Source: Paenibacillus glucanolyticus NBRC 15330 (GTDB lineage: Bacteria > Bacillota > Bacilli > Paenibacillales > Paenibacillaceae). From it: a stretch of 64,000 nucleotides of DNA. Below, piece by piece: positions 17,701 to 25,418 of the stretch (positions within the stretch are counted from its first letter, which is position 1; each line of letters opens with the position of its first letter). The notes below the pieces were generated by a model that made no database searches, was not told where the DNA came from, and saw only the letters and a list, made by a program, of their open reading frames with translations. The stretch spans positions 1 through 64,000 of the forward strand of contig NZ_BIMC01000009.1 of NCBI RefSeq assembly GCF_004000885.1, read 5' to 3'. The position numbers and the translations under genes are program-made.

Positions 17701-18447
17701 AAATACCCGGGCTACATCTCCAAATTCATCCTTGGACGTAACTTTGATACGGCGAATCGCCTTCAGTCTGCCTTCCCCAAAACTCTTCAACATCATCGAG
17801 ACAACGTTGATGCCCCGGGTAATGCTTGGAAGGATCCATAGAATGACCAGCATCCCGATTAATAGTCCACCGGCCATAATATAAATGAACATCTGAACGG
17901 AACGGTCATAAGCAGCCTTGGCTGCCGTAATATCATCATTGATCTTCTGATTCTCGTAGCTGCTAAGCTCGTTTAAGCTGGTAAGCATTTCATCCTGAAC
18001 CGATTGCCCTGTTGAATTACGTAGCGAGTTAGCCTCGTCTGCATCGCTGTTGGCCAACAGATCCAGTGTCTTGTTCTGGTATACAATATATTCATTAACC
18101 GCACGTTCAATCCGGACCAGCAGCTGCTGCTCCTCAGCGGTATTTACGCTATCTTGAATGAATGAGAAATATTCCACTGCCTTTGTGGTCATGCTTTCGA
18201 TTTCCTGTTTGGATACAGCATACGTGGATTGGTCATTGCTCAAAATCATATTCGTTAGCTCGCGCGCCATATTGTTGACTTCCCCGCGCATACCGCTGGA
18301 GTTTCGCACTTTTTGATAGCGCTCTTCATAGATTTTATCCATCTGGCTGTTCATATAACTAATCCGGTCGTACCCAATCAGGGTAAGAACCAGCATGAGA
18401 GCTAACAAGGTTGTAAAACCAATGACTAACTTACTCTTAAGCTTCAT
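14788..18447 (-). CDS. rsbK: Giant membrane hybrid histidine kinase with three receivers, RsbK-like
   Basis: A 1219-residue kinase. Membrane helix 1 (about 7-27), an extracytoplasmic helical sensor of about 160 residues and membrane helix 2 (about 187-209) are followed by HAMP, a GAF domain (GAHYGAIYIHQED onward), a Gln/Glu-rich coiled coil (about 440-540), HisKA with MSHELRTPLNSLL (His near 550), HATPase (DSGIGI, GGTGLGLSI), and three receiver domains with acceptor Asp near 877, 1000 and 1148. Bacillus cereus RsbK has the same plan and signals to the phosphatase RsbY. The start codon overlaps the stop of the RsbY-type gene, which strongly links the two. The second receiver has LTDMTG instead of the usual Pro-containing loop. 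Confidence 0.88.
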   Translation of the reverse strand: MKLKSKLVIGFTTLLALMLVLTLIGYDRISYMNSQMDKIYEERYQKVRNSSGMRGEVNNMARELTNMILSNDQSTYAVSKQEIESMTTKAVEYFSFIQDSVNTAEEQQLLVRIERAVNEYIVYQNKTLDLLANSDADEANSLRNSTGQSVQDEMLTSLNELSSYENQKINDDITAAKAAYDRSVQMFIYIMAGGLLIGMLVILWILPSITRGINVVSMMLKSFGEGRLKAIRRIKVTSKDEFGDVARVFKDLSEDILEKQRIEETYLQAQRDQSWLNSNMARVTELLEGINSLEEVGQRFISEFTPILGAHYGAIYIHQEDKHPNKLELKGSYAHEGGEEPKISFMIGEGLVGQVALDKKPIVLRNAPDDYMKVESGWGSSKPISVMIYPILFENEVLGVVELAAFEETTSLQEQLISQLSQSLGIILNNITGRLRVEQLLRESQAMTEELQVQSEELQTQQEELRRSNENLEEQTNALKRSEDLLQRQQEELEHYNTELVAKTRALEEQVQEVEEKNDEIEKARLKLEQQAKQLSVTTKYKSEFMANMSHELRTPLNSLLILSQLLSENKSGNLSDKQIEYAQTIYMSGSDLLKMIDEILDLSKVDAGKMEINYEDVQLQDIESFVEQNFAAVASRKHIDLHVHIGEDIPQSIVTDSHRVKQVLRNLLSNAFKFTNQGSVELNMEKADPEKLPIYLNAEADYVAFAVKDSGIGIPADKTDLIFEAFQQVDGTTSRKYGGTGLGLSISRELSRLLGGGILVESEEGKGSCFTLFLPSSPPEVVQGVQEAAASIEAPPESNLIVPKAKMVTTEVNPSVQVDDDRNQIGPTDRVLLIIEDDVKFARILLDMARGRGFKALVALQGDIGLEMAKSYRPDAIILDIQLPVIDGWSVMGELKSSAVTRHIPVHVISVVDEVKQGLMMGAIAYLKKPSSREALENAFTHIESYAEKSMKHLLIVEDDDIQRNSIIELIGHDDVSITAASTGAEALSELRKQRYDCMVLDLMLTDMTGFELLDQIRDDENLMDLPIIIYTGKDLDSKEEMQLRKYAESIIIKDVKSPERLLDETTLFLHRIEADLPEDKRKILQKLHNKEELFEGKKILLVDDDIRNVFALSSVLEGYNMEVTFAENGREAIELLQDNPDYDLVLMDMMMPEMDGYEAMRLLREMPEFEKLPIIALTAKAMKEDRAKCIEAGASDYMKKPIQTEQLLSLMRVWLYS

Positions 18448-19619
18448 TGATTTATGTTCTCTCCTTTTTTAAGAGATATCCAAACCAGGCATTTATCGTC
18501 CTCTCGCTCCTGCAATGGATCATCTACAAAATATTGTTCCTTCATCTCATCTTCTCTCCAATGATGAGGGCCGCCCAAATGTTCCTTCAAATAGTCCAGC
18601 TTCTCGTCATGTCCGCCGTCCACCAATTCAAGCAGACCGTCGGTATACATCACCAAATGACCCTCGCCTTCATATTGAAAGCTTCTTGGCTCCATGTCTT
18701 CAATCCGATCGAACAAGCCTACCGGGCAGCAGCCTTGGTCCAGGGTCATAACACGGCCGTCTTCCTGGAAGAACAGCGCCGGTGGGTGACCGGCATTAAC
18801 ATAGTCCACCCGTTTCAAACGCGTGTCTACGACAAGATAGATAGCTGTAAAATAGTACTGTATCAGCTGTTCACCAAGGCTTAGCTGATTGAACCTGCGG
18901 TTCAATTCCTGAACGACTTTCTCCGGTTCGACATAAGTCGTCACGGTGTCTTTCAGAACCGAGGCAATGAACATGCAAAATAGGGACGAAGTAATACCGT
19001 GTCCCATCATATCCAGCAGAATCACGCCGTAACGGCCATCTCCAAGCGGGTACCATGCGTACAAATCTCCCGCAAGCTCTGCCGAAGGCTGGTACAGTGC
19101 ATGGATCTCTAGCTGCTCATCTTCAATTGGAGAGCTCAGGACGGCATTTTGAACCATAGCCGCAAGCTTAAGCTCCGCCTGCACCCGCTGTTCGCGCTCA
19201 ATATGCCAGTCTTTCTCATGCTTTAACCGGAGCGCCAGGCGTATCCGTGCCATAAGTTCAACCTTGTTGATCGGTTTGGTCACATAATCTACAGCCCCGG
19301 CATCAAGGGCCTCTGCCAACTTCTTGGAATCGCCGACGGCGGTTACCATGATGATCGGTATATCCTTCAAATGCTCGTATTGCTGAACAATACGGCATGC
19401 TTCTATTCCATCCATCTCGGGCATCATCATATCTAACAGAACCAGATCGATATCCGCTCTTCGCGGATGCAGCACATGGCTGCGATCCCCAAGTCCCAAA
19501 TGCTCAAACATTTCCAGGGCTGAAGATGCAGATACGGTATCCTGGTAGTTTTCCTTTTTCAAGATTTCTCGAATAATGATGACGTTAGTCGGATTGTCGT
19601 CTACGATTAATATTCTCAT
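18444..19619 (-). CDS. rsbY: Response regulator with PP2C/SpoIIE phosphatase output, RsbY-like
   Basis: A 391-residue protein: a receiver (ILIVDDNPTNVIIIREIL; acceptor Asp near 63 in VLLDMMMPEMDG; Lys in VDYVTKPINK), a short coiled linker, and a PP2C/SpoIIE domain from about 150 (ELAGDLYAWYPLGDGRYGVILLDMMGHGITSSL, with metal-binding Asp residues, then VMYTDGLLEL). Known RsbY dephosphorylates RsbV-P when phosphorylated by RsbK, releasing SigB. The ATG follows AAAGGAGAGGGC. It heads the unit of RsbY-, RsbK-, RsbM-type genes and the second hybrid kinase. The receiver contains an insertion (DRSHVLHPRRAD) ahead of the acceptor strand. Confidence 0.88.
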   Translation of the reverse strand: MRILIVDDNPTNVIIIREILKKENYQDTVSASSALEMFEHLGLGDRSHVLHPRRADIDLVLLDMMMPEMDGIEACRIVQQYEHLKDIPIIMVTAVGDSKKLAEALDAGAVDYVTKPINKVELMARIRLALRLKHEKDWHIEREQRVQAELKLAAMVQNAVLSSPIEDEQLEIHALYQPSAELAGDLYAWYPLGDGRYGVILLDMMGHGITSSLFCMFIASVLKDTVTTYVEPEKVVQELNRRFNQLSLGEQLIQYYFTAIYLVVDTRLKRVDYVNAGHPPALFFQEDGRVMTLDQGCCPVGLFDRIEDMEPRSFQYEGEGHLVMYTDGLLELVDGGHDEKLDYLKEHLGGPHHWREDEMKEQYFVDDPLQEREDDKCLVWISLKKGENINQ

Positions 19620-19762
19620 TGCCCTCTCCTTTAACGTTCGGTTTATACGATAGAAATCCTTTTCCTACTATTATACTATAATAACCGCTGTATCTTTTGC
19701 CATAGAAAAAGGGTGTAAAACTTGAATCTTCCACTTTTAATAGGTTCATGGAACATTCTTTT

Positions 19763-19816
19763 AAAACATAGATAAGGAATGAGACCTGTTTATGTCTCAT
19801 TCCTTATCTATGTTTT
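19763..19816 (-). terminator. Long palindromic terminator after the GSP17M-type gene
   Basis: A perfect 23-bp inverted repeat (19763-19785 with 19794-19816) has an 8-nt loop. T-runs flank it on both strands. It separates the GSP17M-type gene from the RsbY-type gene downstream. Confidence 0.85.
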
Positions 19817-19873
19817 AAGACCTATAACTCATACTATAGTCACAGCAACAAGGCTGAACTTCCGTTACAGTTA

Positions 19874-20215
19874 TTAATCCTTCTTAGCAATAACGAGTAC
19901 TTTACCCAGATCCAGCTGCTTCTCATAGAAGCCTGCCTCTGCCTCGGTAAATCCTAGAGATACAATTTTGGCGCGCAGTTCATCGCCGCGTGAGCGGAAC
20001 AGATTCGCAAAGGCATCGAACACGCCTTCTTCTTTGATGCCTACGTTATTGGCATCTGATGCATCCACAATCCGGCTCGTCTTATCCGAGTCGTGAGCCA
20101 GCACATAGATCCGATCGTTATCGTAGCCGGACTGGCGAAGGTTCTGAACCTCCTGAACCGCCTGCGTACCATTCTCAACGACTTTTGCATAAGACTGTGT
20201 ATTTGTAAATTCCAT
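19874..20215 (-). CDS. GSP17M/YflT-type general stress protein
   Basis: A 113-residue soluble protein of the heat-induced stress protein YflT/GSP17M family: QAVQEVQNLRQSGYDNDRIYVLAHDSDKTSRI, then a helical C-terminal half (DAFANLFRSRGDELRAKIVSLGFTEAEAGFYEKQLDLGKVLVIA). Proteins of this family are classical sigma-B regulon members. I chose the ATG at 20213-20215 because GGGGAGG lies eight bases upstream. A sigma-B-type promoter and a 16-bp palindrome lie in its leader. Confidence 0.82.
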   Translation of the reverse strand: MEFTNTQSYAKVVENGTQAVQEVQNLRQSGYDNDRIYVLAHDSDKTSRIVDASDANNVGIKEEGVFDAFANLFRSRGDELRAKIVSLGFTEAEAGFYEKQLDLGKVLVIAKKD

Positions 20216-20241
20216 GATGAAAACCTCCCCTAATAGTGTAA

Positions 20242-20257
20242 AACCTAAATTTAGGTT
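20242..20257. promoter_or_regulatory. 16-bp perfect palindrome in the GSP17M leader
   Basis: AACCTAAATTTAGGTT lies between the sigma-B-type promoter at 20273-20298 and the ribosome binding site. It could be an operator or a short leader hairpin; the sequence alone cannot decide. Confidence 0.5.
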
Positions 20258-20272
20258 ATAGTCCAACTGTTA

Positions 20273-20298
20273 TTACCCATCCTGTTCAAGGTTGAAAC
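20273..20298 (-). promoter_or_regulatory. Candidate sigma-B promoter of the GSP17M-type gene
   Basis: GTTTCA, a 14-bp spacer and GGGTAA(T) on the minus strand, the same arrangement as ahead of rsbV. It lies about 60-80 bp upstream of the start codon. Confidence 0.65.
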
Positions 20299-20302
20299 AG
20301 AT

Positions 20303-20842
20303 TTATTGAGTATAATCGAAAAACAAATCAATTCCTTCAATCTGGCCGGAATCTCGATCTACATAAACCTTAAGCGCATTTTGATTCTCGAGATAAACAT
20401 CTCCGTCCTCGGCTTTAAAGTATGGCTTGCCCAAGGACGCCCGAACCCGTTCGGTTGTCATACCTATGCTCTGGTCTTCCACCTGAAAGGAGTCTGCAGA
20501 GGGCTTCACATGAACGTATTCGGTATAACCGTTGCGGACACCAACCTCCATGTCTTTATAATGAAGCTTGGTTATCCCGCTCAAGTCTTCCTGTTCAGTT
20601 CGGGCCGGCGTTCCCAGCTTACGGATAACGTCTTTCTTGCTATCCGTTAAGGAAATCCCGTTTAATGTCCCATAGCTCTCTACAGAATTGTCGCTAATAT
20701 GTGCTTGTCCAACATCCGAAGCGGCTAGAATTATAGGCGGCTGCGATATCCCGGCTGTATGCTGTGGCTGTGGCTCTGACACAACACCTCCACCTCCGGA
20801 GTAAATCAAGAGCCCTACCATCAACAGTGTGACATTCCACAT
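20303..20842 (-). CDS. Secreted or lipid-free exported protein with two SmpA-like modules
   Basis: A 179-residue protein with a signal-peptide-like N-terminus (MWNVTLLMVGLLIYSGGGGVVS). The mature part has two similar halves, each with a helix and a LGxP turn (DVIRKLGTPARTEQED and RVRASLGKPYFKAEDG) followed by a beta segment. This recalls the small beta-alpha SmpA/OmlA-type or DUF4309-type module; function unknown. ATG 20842 lies directly after GGAGGAGG. It is 56 bp downstream of the YtxG-like gene on the same strand. Confidence 0.6.
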   Translation of the reverse strand: MWNVTLLMVGLLIYSGGGGVVSEPQPQHTAGISQPPIILAASDVGQAHISDNSVESYGTLNGISLTDSKKDVIRKLGTPARTEQEDLSGITKLHYKDMEVGVRNGYTEYVHVKPSADSFQVEDQSIGMTTERVRASLGKPYFKAEDGDVYLENQNALKVYVDRDSGQIEGIDLFFDYTQ

Positions 20843-20898
20843 GCGACCTCCTCCTTTCTTCACCTTACAGAGCTGTAACTTGAATTCGCTCTTTCGAT

Positions 20899-21420
20899 TT
20901 ATCTGGCCTTTTGACGGCGGAAACTATGCCACAGACTAACGGCTGTATCCACATAGGCTAACCAATTCCGACTGCGTGACTTCTCTTGTGCTTCTGTATT
21001 CTGATATACGGCATCATAAGACTGGAACGTGCGGTCTTGGGCTGTCACAGGCACTTCTTGACGAATGCGCGGCTCTTCCTTCTGCTCCACCCTGGACTGC
21101 TTGAAGCGGCTGACCATCCCTGAGGAAACCTGCTTCACCGCGTAGGTAACCTCACTTAAAGCCTCTCCCAGGTTCTTGACGGTATCCATTACAGGGTCGA
21201 TCTGTTTCATCTTATGCTGAACATCCACCGTAATATCGTTTGTATTTCGAATCGTCTGCTTCACTTCGTAGCTCAATTCGTCCACGGTCTTTTGAACTTC
21301 CTGAAGTGTTTGTGTTACCTTTTCGAGCGATTGTGTTGCGGCCTTTAAGGTCTTGATCAAGAAGAAGACAAGAACCGCAAACGCTACAGCGATGATGGCA
21401 ACACTGATTTGTGTTAGCAT
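20899..21420 (-). CDS. ytxG: YtxG-like DUF948 membrane stress protein
   Basis: A 173-residue protein with one N-terminal membrane helix (ISVAIIAVAFAVLVFFLIKTL) and a long coiled-coil region (LEKVTQTLQEVQKTVDELSYEV), the DUF948 signature. YtxG is a general stress protein encoded near ytxH in Bacillus. The ATG at 21418-21420 follows GAGGGAC at seven bases; an ATG 15 codons upstream is weaker. A sigma-B-type promoter lies at 21469-21494, about 50-75 bp upstream. Confidence 0.8.
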   Translation of the reverse strand: MLTQISVAIIAVAFAVLVFFLIKTLKAATQSLEKVTQTLQEVQKTVDELSYEVKQTIRNTNDITVDVQHKMKQIDPVMDTVKNLGEALSEVTYAVKQVSSGMVSRFKQSRVEQKEEPRIRQEVPVTAQDRTFQSYDAVYQNTEAQEKSRSRNWLAYVDTAVSLWHSFRRQKAR

Positions 21421-21468
21421 ACGTTGTCCCTCACTTTCCAGTAATGTTTGGTTTTCGATACGCAATAG

Positions 21469-21494
21469 TTACCCCATCCCCAAGTTTACGAAAC
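21469..21494 (-). promoter_or_regulatory. Candidate sigma-B promoter of the ytxG-like gene
   Basis: GTTTCG, a 14-bp spacer and GGGTAA on the minus strand. The spacing is identical to the candidates ahead of rsbV and the GSP17M-type gene. Confidence 0.6.
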
Positions 21495-21700
21495 AAAGGG
21501 CATTTGCCAGGAATGCCACCATTCGCCAAGTTGTTTCATCCTCTGCCGCCTCGGTTAAAGAACACTACGAAGGGCGCTGAGGCAACTTGCCAACGCCTCC
21601 CTAACGATCCTTCAAATTGGGTATATGCCGCTTCATAGAACATCATGCAATCCCAGGAGCATATCCAATTAAAATCGATTAAGAAAGCAGGGTGAACATT

Positions 21701-21865
21701 ATGTTAAAATGGTCCGTTATTTTTCTAGTTGTTGCATTGATTGCAGGGATCTTCGGCTTCTTCGGTATCGTAGAGGCTGCAGCCAGCATTGCGAAGGTTC
21801 TGTTCTTCATCTTCGTTGTCCTGTTTGTGATCTCTCTCTTTACCGGACGCAGACGAAGTATGTGA
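21701..21865 (+). CDS. DUF1328 (YtjA family) small membrane protein
   Basis: A 54-residue protein starting [20 protein letters not shown], with two membrane helices and a basic tail (FTGRRRSM). The MLKW start, the IAGIFGF segment and a second helix following [13 protein letters not shown] are the DUF1328/YtjA pattern. The function is unknown; related proteins are associated with stress and envelope genes. An AGCAGGGTGA site precedes the ATG. It is convergent with the MFS gene and the two share the hairpin at 21916-21967. Confidence 0.85.
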   Translation: MLKWSVIFLVVALIAGIFGFFGIVEAAASIAKVLFFIFVVLFVISLFTGRRRSM

Positions 21866-21915
21866 CGCTGTCGCATACTTGAAGCCCATGCATTGAACAT
21901 ACACAGAGGAAATGT

Positions 21916-21967
21916 AAAAAAAAGGGTGTCCTGCCGTAGATAAACGGCTTGGGACACCCTTTTTTTG
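21916..21967. terminator. Bidirectional terminator between DUF1328 and MFS genes
   Basis: A-run, then AAAGGGTGTCC paired with GGGACACCCTTT, then T-run. The inner TGCCG/CGGC pairs also stack. T-tracts exist on both strands, so it can stop both convergent genes. Confidence 0.9.
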
Positions 21968-21991
21968 CTGCGCAGTTGATAGGAATAAGGA

Positions 21992-23497
21992 CTACAGCGT
22001 CGCTGCGGCGGCTTCCTGATTACCGGAGGTCTTTGGCTCATCCGCCGGCTTCGTTTTCTTGATGAAGAAAGCCAGAATCAAGGAAACCACACTGATACCT
22101 GTAGCAATGACAAAGGCATAGTTAATGCCATAAATGGTTGCTTCGTTTCCAAGCTTAAGCAGATCGGCCTGATTCTTCGGATCAAACAGTCCCGATTGCA
22201 TCAAGGCTTCCCCCTTGCTCTGTGCCTGGGTAGACATCACAGTAACGAGAATCGCCGTTCCGATCGAGCCGGAAACCATGCGGAGCGTATTCGACATGGC
22301 GGTGCCATGAGCGTTCATGCTCCGTGGCAGCTGGTTGAGTCCAGCCGTCTGGATTGGCATCATGAGCATGGACATCCCGAACATTCTTGCCGTGTAGATG
22401 ATCATAATGTGGTTGTAAGACAGCGTCTCCGTCAGATTGCTGAACTCCCATGTCGTAATGACCGTAATGGCAAGACCGATGACAGCGAGCCATTTGGCGC
22501 CGATCTTGTCAAATATCGCCCCCGTAATCGGCGACATGATTCCCATCAGAATAGCACCGGGAAGCATAAGAAGTCCGGATTCTACAGGTGTGAACCCGCG
22601 AATCTGCTGTAAATAAATCGGAAGCAGAATCATACCCGCATACATCGCCATCGTAACAATGACATTGATCAAGGTTGTTAACGAGAACATGTTGTACTTG
22701 AAAATACGGAACTCCAGCATCGGATTGTCGACGGTCATCTCCCGCCATACAAACAGGATGAGTGCGATCGCACCGACAACCAGCGTGGTAACAACCGGTG
22801 CGCTGGACCAACCGTCATTCCCGGCATCACTGAAGCCGTACAGCAGACCGCCAAATCCAAGAGTCGATAAAATGACAGCGAGCATATCCAGCTTAGGTCG
22901 GCTGACCTCGGTCACATTTTTGAGGAAGAAGATCCCGATTAGCGTTGCAATAATGGAGAAAGGCAATATCATGTAGAACAACACACGCCAATCATAATGC
23001 TCCACGATATATCCTGAGAGCGTAGGCCCGATGGCAGGAGCAAAGATCATGGCGATCCCCATCATGCCCATCGCTTTCCCCCGGTTCTCAATAGGGAAAA
23101 TGTTCAGAAATACAACGGTCATAAGCGGCATCAGTATGCCCGCGCCAGCTGCCTGAACGAGACGTCCGGTCAGCAGGAATGCAAAGTTCGGGCTAACGGC
23201 GCACAGCAAGGTGCCAATCGTAAACAGCGTCATCGCACTGATAAACAGCTGTCTGGTCGAGAAACGCGCGATCAGGTAGGCGGTAACAGGAATCAGCACC
23301 CCATTTACCAGCATGAAGCCTGTAGTCAGCCACTGGGCTACCGTCGGTTTGATATTCAAATTTTCCATGATGCTCGGAAGAGCAACATTCATCAATGTCT
23401 GATTGAGAATCGCAACAAATGCACCAATCATCAATGCGGCAATGATGGGACCTTTCTTAATGGGCTCGCCGGGGCGAACAGCAGTATGGGTACTCAT
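21992..23497 (-). CDS. DHA2-family MFS multidrug efflux transporter (EmrB/QacA type)
   Basis: A 501-residue, 14-helix proton antiporter. Markers are LNQTLMNVALPSIMENL in helix 1 (motif D1-like), the helix 2-3 loop, LTGRLVQAAGAGILMPL (motif B region, with Arg in helix 4) and GPTLSGYIVEHYDWRVLFYMILP (motif C, GPxxGG-like). Family members expel lipophilic drugs or export peptides and lipids; the substrate cannot be inferred. The gene lies 54 bp downstream of a MarR-type regulator on the same strand, indicating a regulator-pump operon induced by ligand. Confidence 0.9.
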   Translation of the reverse strand: MSTHTAVRPGEPIKKGPIIAALMIGAFVAILNQTLMNVALPSIMENLNIKPTVAQWLTTGFMLVNGVLIPVTAYLIARFSTRQLFISAMTLFTIGTLLCAVSPNFAFLLTGRLVQAAGAGILMPLMTVVFLNIFPIENRGKAMGMMGIAMIFAPAIGPTLSGYIVEHYDWRVLFYMILPFSIIATLIGIFFLKNVTEVSRPKLDMLAVILSTLGFGGLLYGFSDAGNDGWSSAPVVTTLVVGAIALILFVWREMTVDNPMLEFRIFKYNMFSLTTLINVIVTMAMYAGMILLPIYLQQIRGFTPVESGLLMLPGAILMGIMSPITGAIFDKIGAKWLAVIGLAITVITTWEFSNLTETLSYNHIMIIYTARMFGMSMLMMPIQTAGLNQLPRSMNAHGTAMSNTLRMVSGSIGTAILVTVMSTQAQSKGEALMQSGLFDPKNQADLLKLGNEATIYGINYAFVIATGISVVSLILAFFIKKTKPADEPKTSGNQEAAAATL

Positions 23498-23551
23498 GTG
23501 TAGGTTTCACTCTCTCTTTCTAAGTAAGTTCATGTGATAAACTGTATTGTT

Positions 23552-24001
23552 CTATGTGGACATCTGACTTTGCATATGTTCGACATTCACCATAATTTTG
23601 CGATACAGGATGTTAAGCTGCTTAACCTCTTCGTCGGATAAGAATCCGTATAACAAATGACTCAGTTCGGCGCGCTTCTTGGCCAATTGATCGATCAGAT
23701 CCAGCCCGCGGGGCGTAATTTCCAGATGGACAACTCGGCGATCCTCGGTATCTCTTATTCGACGCGCAAATCCGCCTTCAATCAGCTTATCGGATATGCC
23801 GGTTACTGCCCCGCACGTCACATGAATGGTATCCGCCAAGTCCGACAATCTCAAGGACCCCAGTTCATGAAGTTTCTCCAAAGCGGCATACTGGGTTCTG
23901 CCTATTTTAGGAAACCCCTCCTTCTGCCATTCATGATGAACCGTCCGAACCATCTTCTTAAATAGCATCTCCAACTCCAGAATTTCATTCCGCATGGACA
24001 T
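23552..24001 (-). CDS. MarR-family transcriptional regulator
   Basis: A 149-residue winged-helix repressor. The DNA-binding helices are LGSLRLSDLADTIHVTCGAVTGISDKLIEGGFARR and the wing is RDTEDRRVVHLEITPRG, the standard DxRxxxxxLT element. It heads the operon with the DHA2 pump and probably represses it and itself through the palindrome at 24073-24084. The start could be either the first or third codon (both ATG). Confidence 0.9.
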   Translation of the reverse strand: MSMRNEILELEMLFKKMVRTVHHEWQKEGFPKIGRTQYAALEKLHELGSLRLSDLADTIHVTCGAVTGISDKLIEGGFARRIRDTEDRRVVHLEITPRGLDLIDQLAKKRAELSHLLYGFLSDEEVKQLNILYRKIMVNVEHMQSQMST

Positions 24002-24072
24002 GTATTCATTACACTCCTTTAAAGGTCCAGCACTCCTTCAATAGAGACACCCACTCCTTCGCCTCTAAATAC

Positions 24073-24084
24073 TTTAGTACTAAA
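24073..24084. promoter_or_regulatory. Candidate MarR operator
   Basis: The perfect 12-bp palindrome TTTAGTACTAAA lies about 72-83 bp upstream of the marR-type start codon, in an AT-rich promoter region. Both the position and the symmetry suit autorepression. Confidence 0.5.
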
Positions 24085-24204
24085 ACATTTATTTCTAAAC
24101 AATTACTGATTATAGTGGCCGATCTCCACAGTGTCAATCTTTACATATATATTTTTACCATAATGTTTTTCTGAAAATTATGACATTGAATGATAGGTCA
24201 TCAT

Positions 24205-24242
24205 AAAAAAAAGACTCAAACAAGATTTCTTGTTTGAGTCTT
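24205..24242 (-). terminator. Terminator after the YpmS-like gene
   Basis: A 15-bp perfect stem (AAGACTCAAACAAGA with TCTTGTTTGAGTCTT) with a minimal loop, followed by T6 on the minus strand. Confidence 0.85.
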
Positions 24243-24259
24243 AAGCCTAGTCTCTAACT

Positions 24260-24838
24260 TTACTTAAACAGCGACGGAATGGACATCCAATCCATCGTGA
24301 AATTCAATTCCAGACCATCGGATAGAAATTTAACATTATTCACTGTTACCAGATCCGGTAAATAGTCCTTCAGCGAAACTTGAATGGGCTCCAGTTGAAA
24401 CAGATTCTGCGGTACTTCAACGCCCCGGATGGTTGTAGATTGATGAGTCAAGTAAAGATGGCTTCCCTCCGCAGACATTTGAAAGCGAAGCACGGCACCA
24501 AAGGGAACGATCCCCCATTTCCCGTTCATATGGGCTGTCATGGTAGTGCCGTTCATCGTGAAATCGGCCCCAGTAATCTCAACACCCAGATTATGGGTGC
24601 TTATATATTTTACCATGTTCTTTTTGCTCAATTCCCCGACTTCCTCGGTGCTCAGCAGCATACGAGTATCCCGGTTCGATACCATGGTCATCAACTTGTC
24701 CTTGAAATCAACGGAGCGATAACGCATGTCCAGAGACTGTGTAGGATAAACAAACCAGACCGCCGCACCGATGATCACAAGGAGCAGGATAAATACTCCC
24801 AATAGGAATCGTCCGGCTCTTTTTTTTCGGCGTACCAT
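24260..24838 (-). CDS. Membrane-anchored protein, YpmS/DUF2140-like
   Basis: A 192-residue protein with a basic N-terminus (MVRRKKRAGR), one membrane helix (FLLGVFILLLVIIGAAVWFVY) and an extracytoplasmic domain rich in beta strands. It resembles YpmS/DUF2140 proteins in length and topology, with weak sequence match. It sits alone, with its own terminator; the function is unknown. Confidence 0.55.
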   Translation of the reverse strand: MVRRKKRAGRFLLGVFILLLVIIGAAVWFVYPTQSLDMRYRSVDFKDKLMTMVSNRDTRMLLSTEEVGELSKKNMVKYISTHNLGVEITGADFTMNGTTMTAHMNGKWGIVPFGAVLRFQMSAEGSHLYLTHQSTTIRGVEVPQNLFQLEPIQVSLKDYLPDLVTVNNVKFLSDGLELNFTMDWMSIPSLFK

Positions 24839-25024
24839 CTATAGTCCCCCTCCCATTGGATATCCCTGTAAATACAGGGTTTTTCCCATCTCCAAAGTAT
24901 ATAGGAATCCGTGAAACTTGTCACGATTTGAGAAATGTTCCCAACTTTCTTGGTTCATAACATCCAAATCGTGGTTATTACGATATTGTCAAATCATACT
25001 TCGGTCCCAAGGAGGAATTATTCC

Positions 25025-25369
25025 ATGAAAAAAACTCTAAGCATTACTGCAGCCCTAGCACTCACCCTGTCCCTGACCGCCGTAGCCAGCGCAGATCCGA
25101 TCAGCGGAACGGTATCCGACACAACCGCACCTGCTCCCATCTCGGTAGAAGAGCCGATTATCAAACCTGAGGAAGTTGTACTGGTTCCTACACCTATGAT
25201 TGAGCTGACCGAAAGAACTTACTTCTATAACGCTCCAAATGGCCAAAAGCTTGGCGCCTTGGGTGCGCAAAAAATCGACACCACCGGCAATCGACAGGAT
25301 GTCGTGTTTGGCGGGGAATGGGTCGAAGTTTATACATGGCTCGGTAAGGCTTGGATTTATGTAGAGTAA
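25025..25369 (+). CDS. Small secreted protein, SH3-like C-terminus
   Basis: A 114-residue exported protein. The signal peptide is MKKTLSITAALALTLSLTAV followed by ASA, cut before DPISG. The mature chain has an acidic Pro/Val-rich linker and then a beta-rich segment (TYFYNAPNGQKLGAL, VFGGEWVEVYTWLGKAWIYVE) that reads like a single bacterial SH3 module. The ATG follows AAGGAGGAATTATTCC; an upstream in-frame ATG at 24935 would bury the signal peptide. Function unknown, possibly wall associated. The hairpin at 25419-25452 closes it. Confidence 0.7.
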   Translation: MKKTLSITAALALTLSLTAVASADPISGTVSDTTAPAPISVEEPIIKPEEVVLVPTPMIELTERTYFYNAPNGQKLGALGAQKIDTTGNRQDVVFGGEWVEVYTWLGKAWIYVE

Positions 25370-25418
25370 TCATCTATGATTAAGGGCTCCTTGATCCATC
25401 AAGTATCCCTTGCATATT

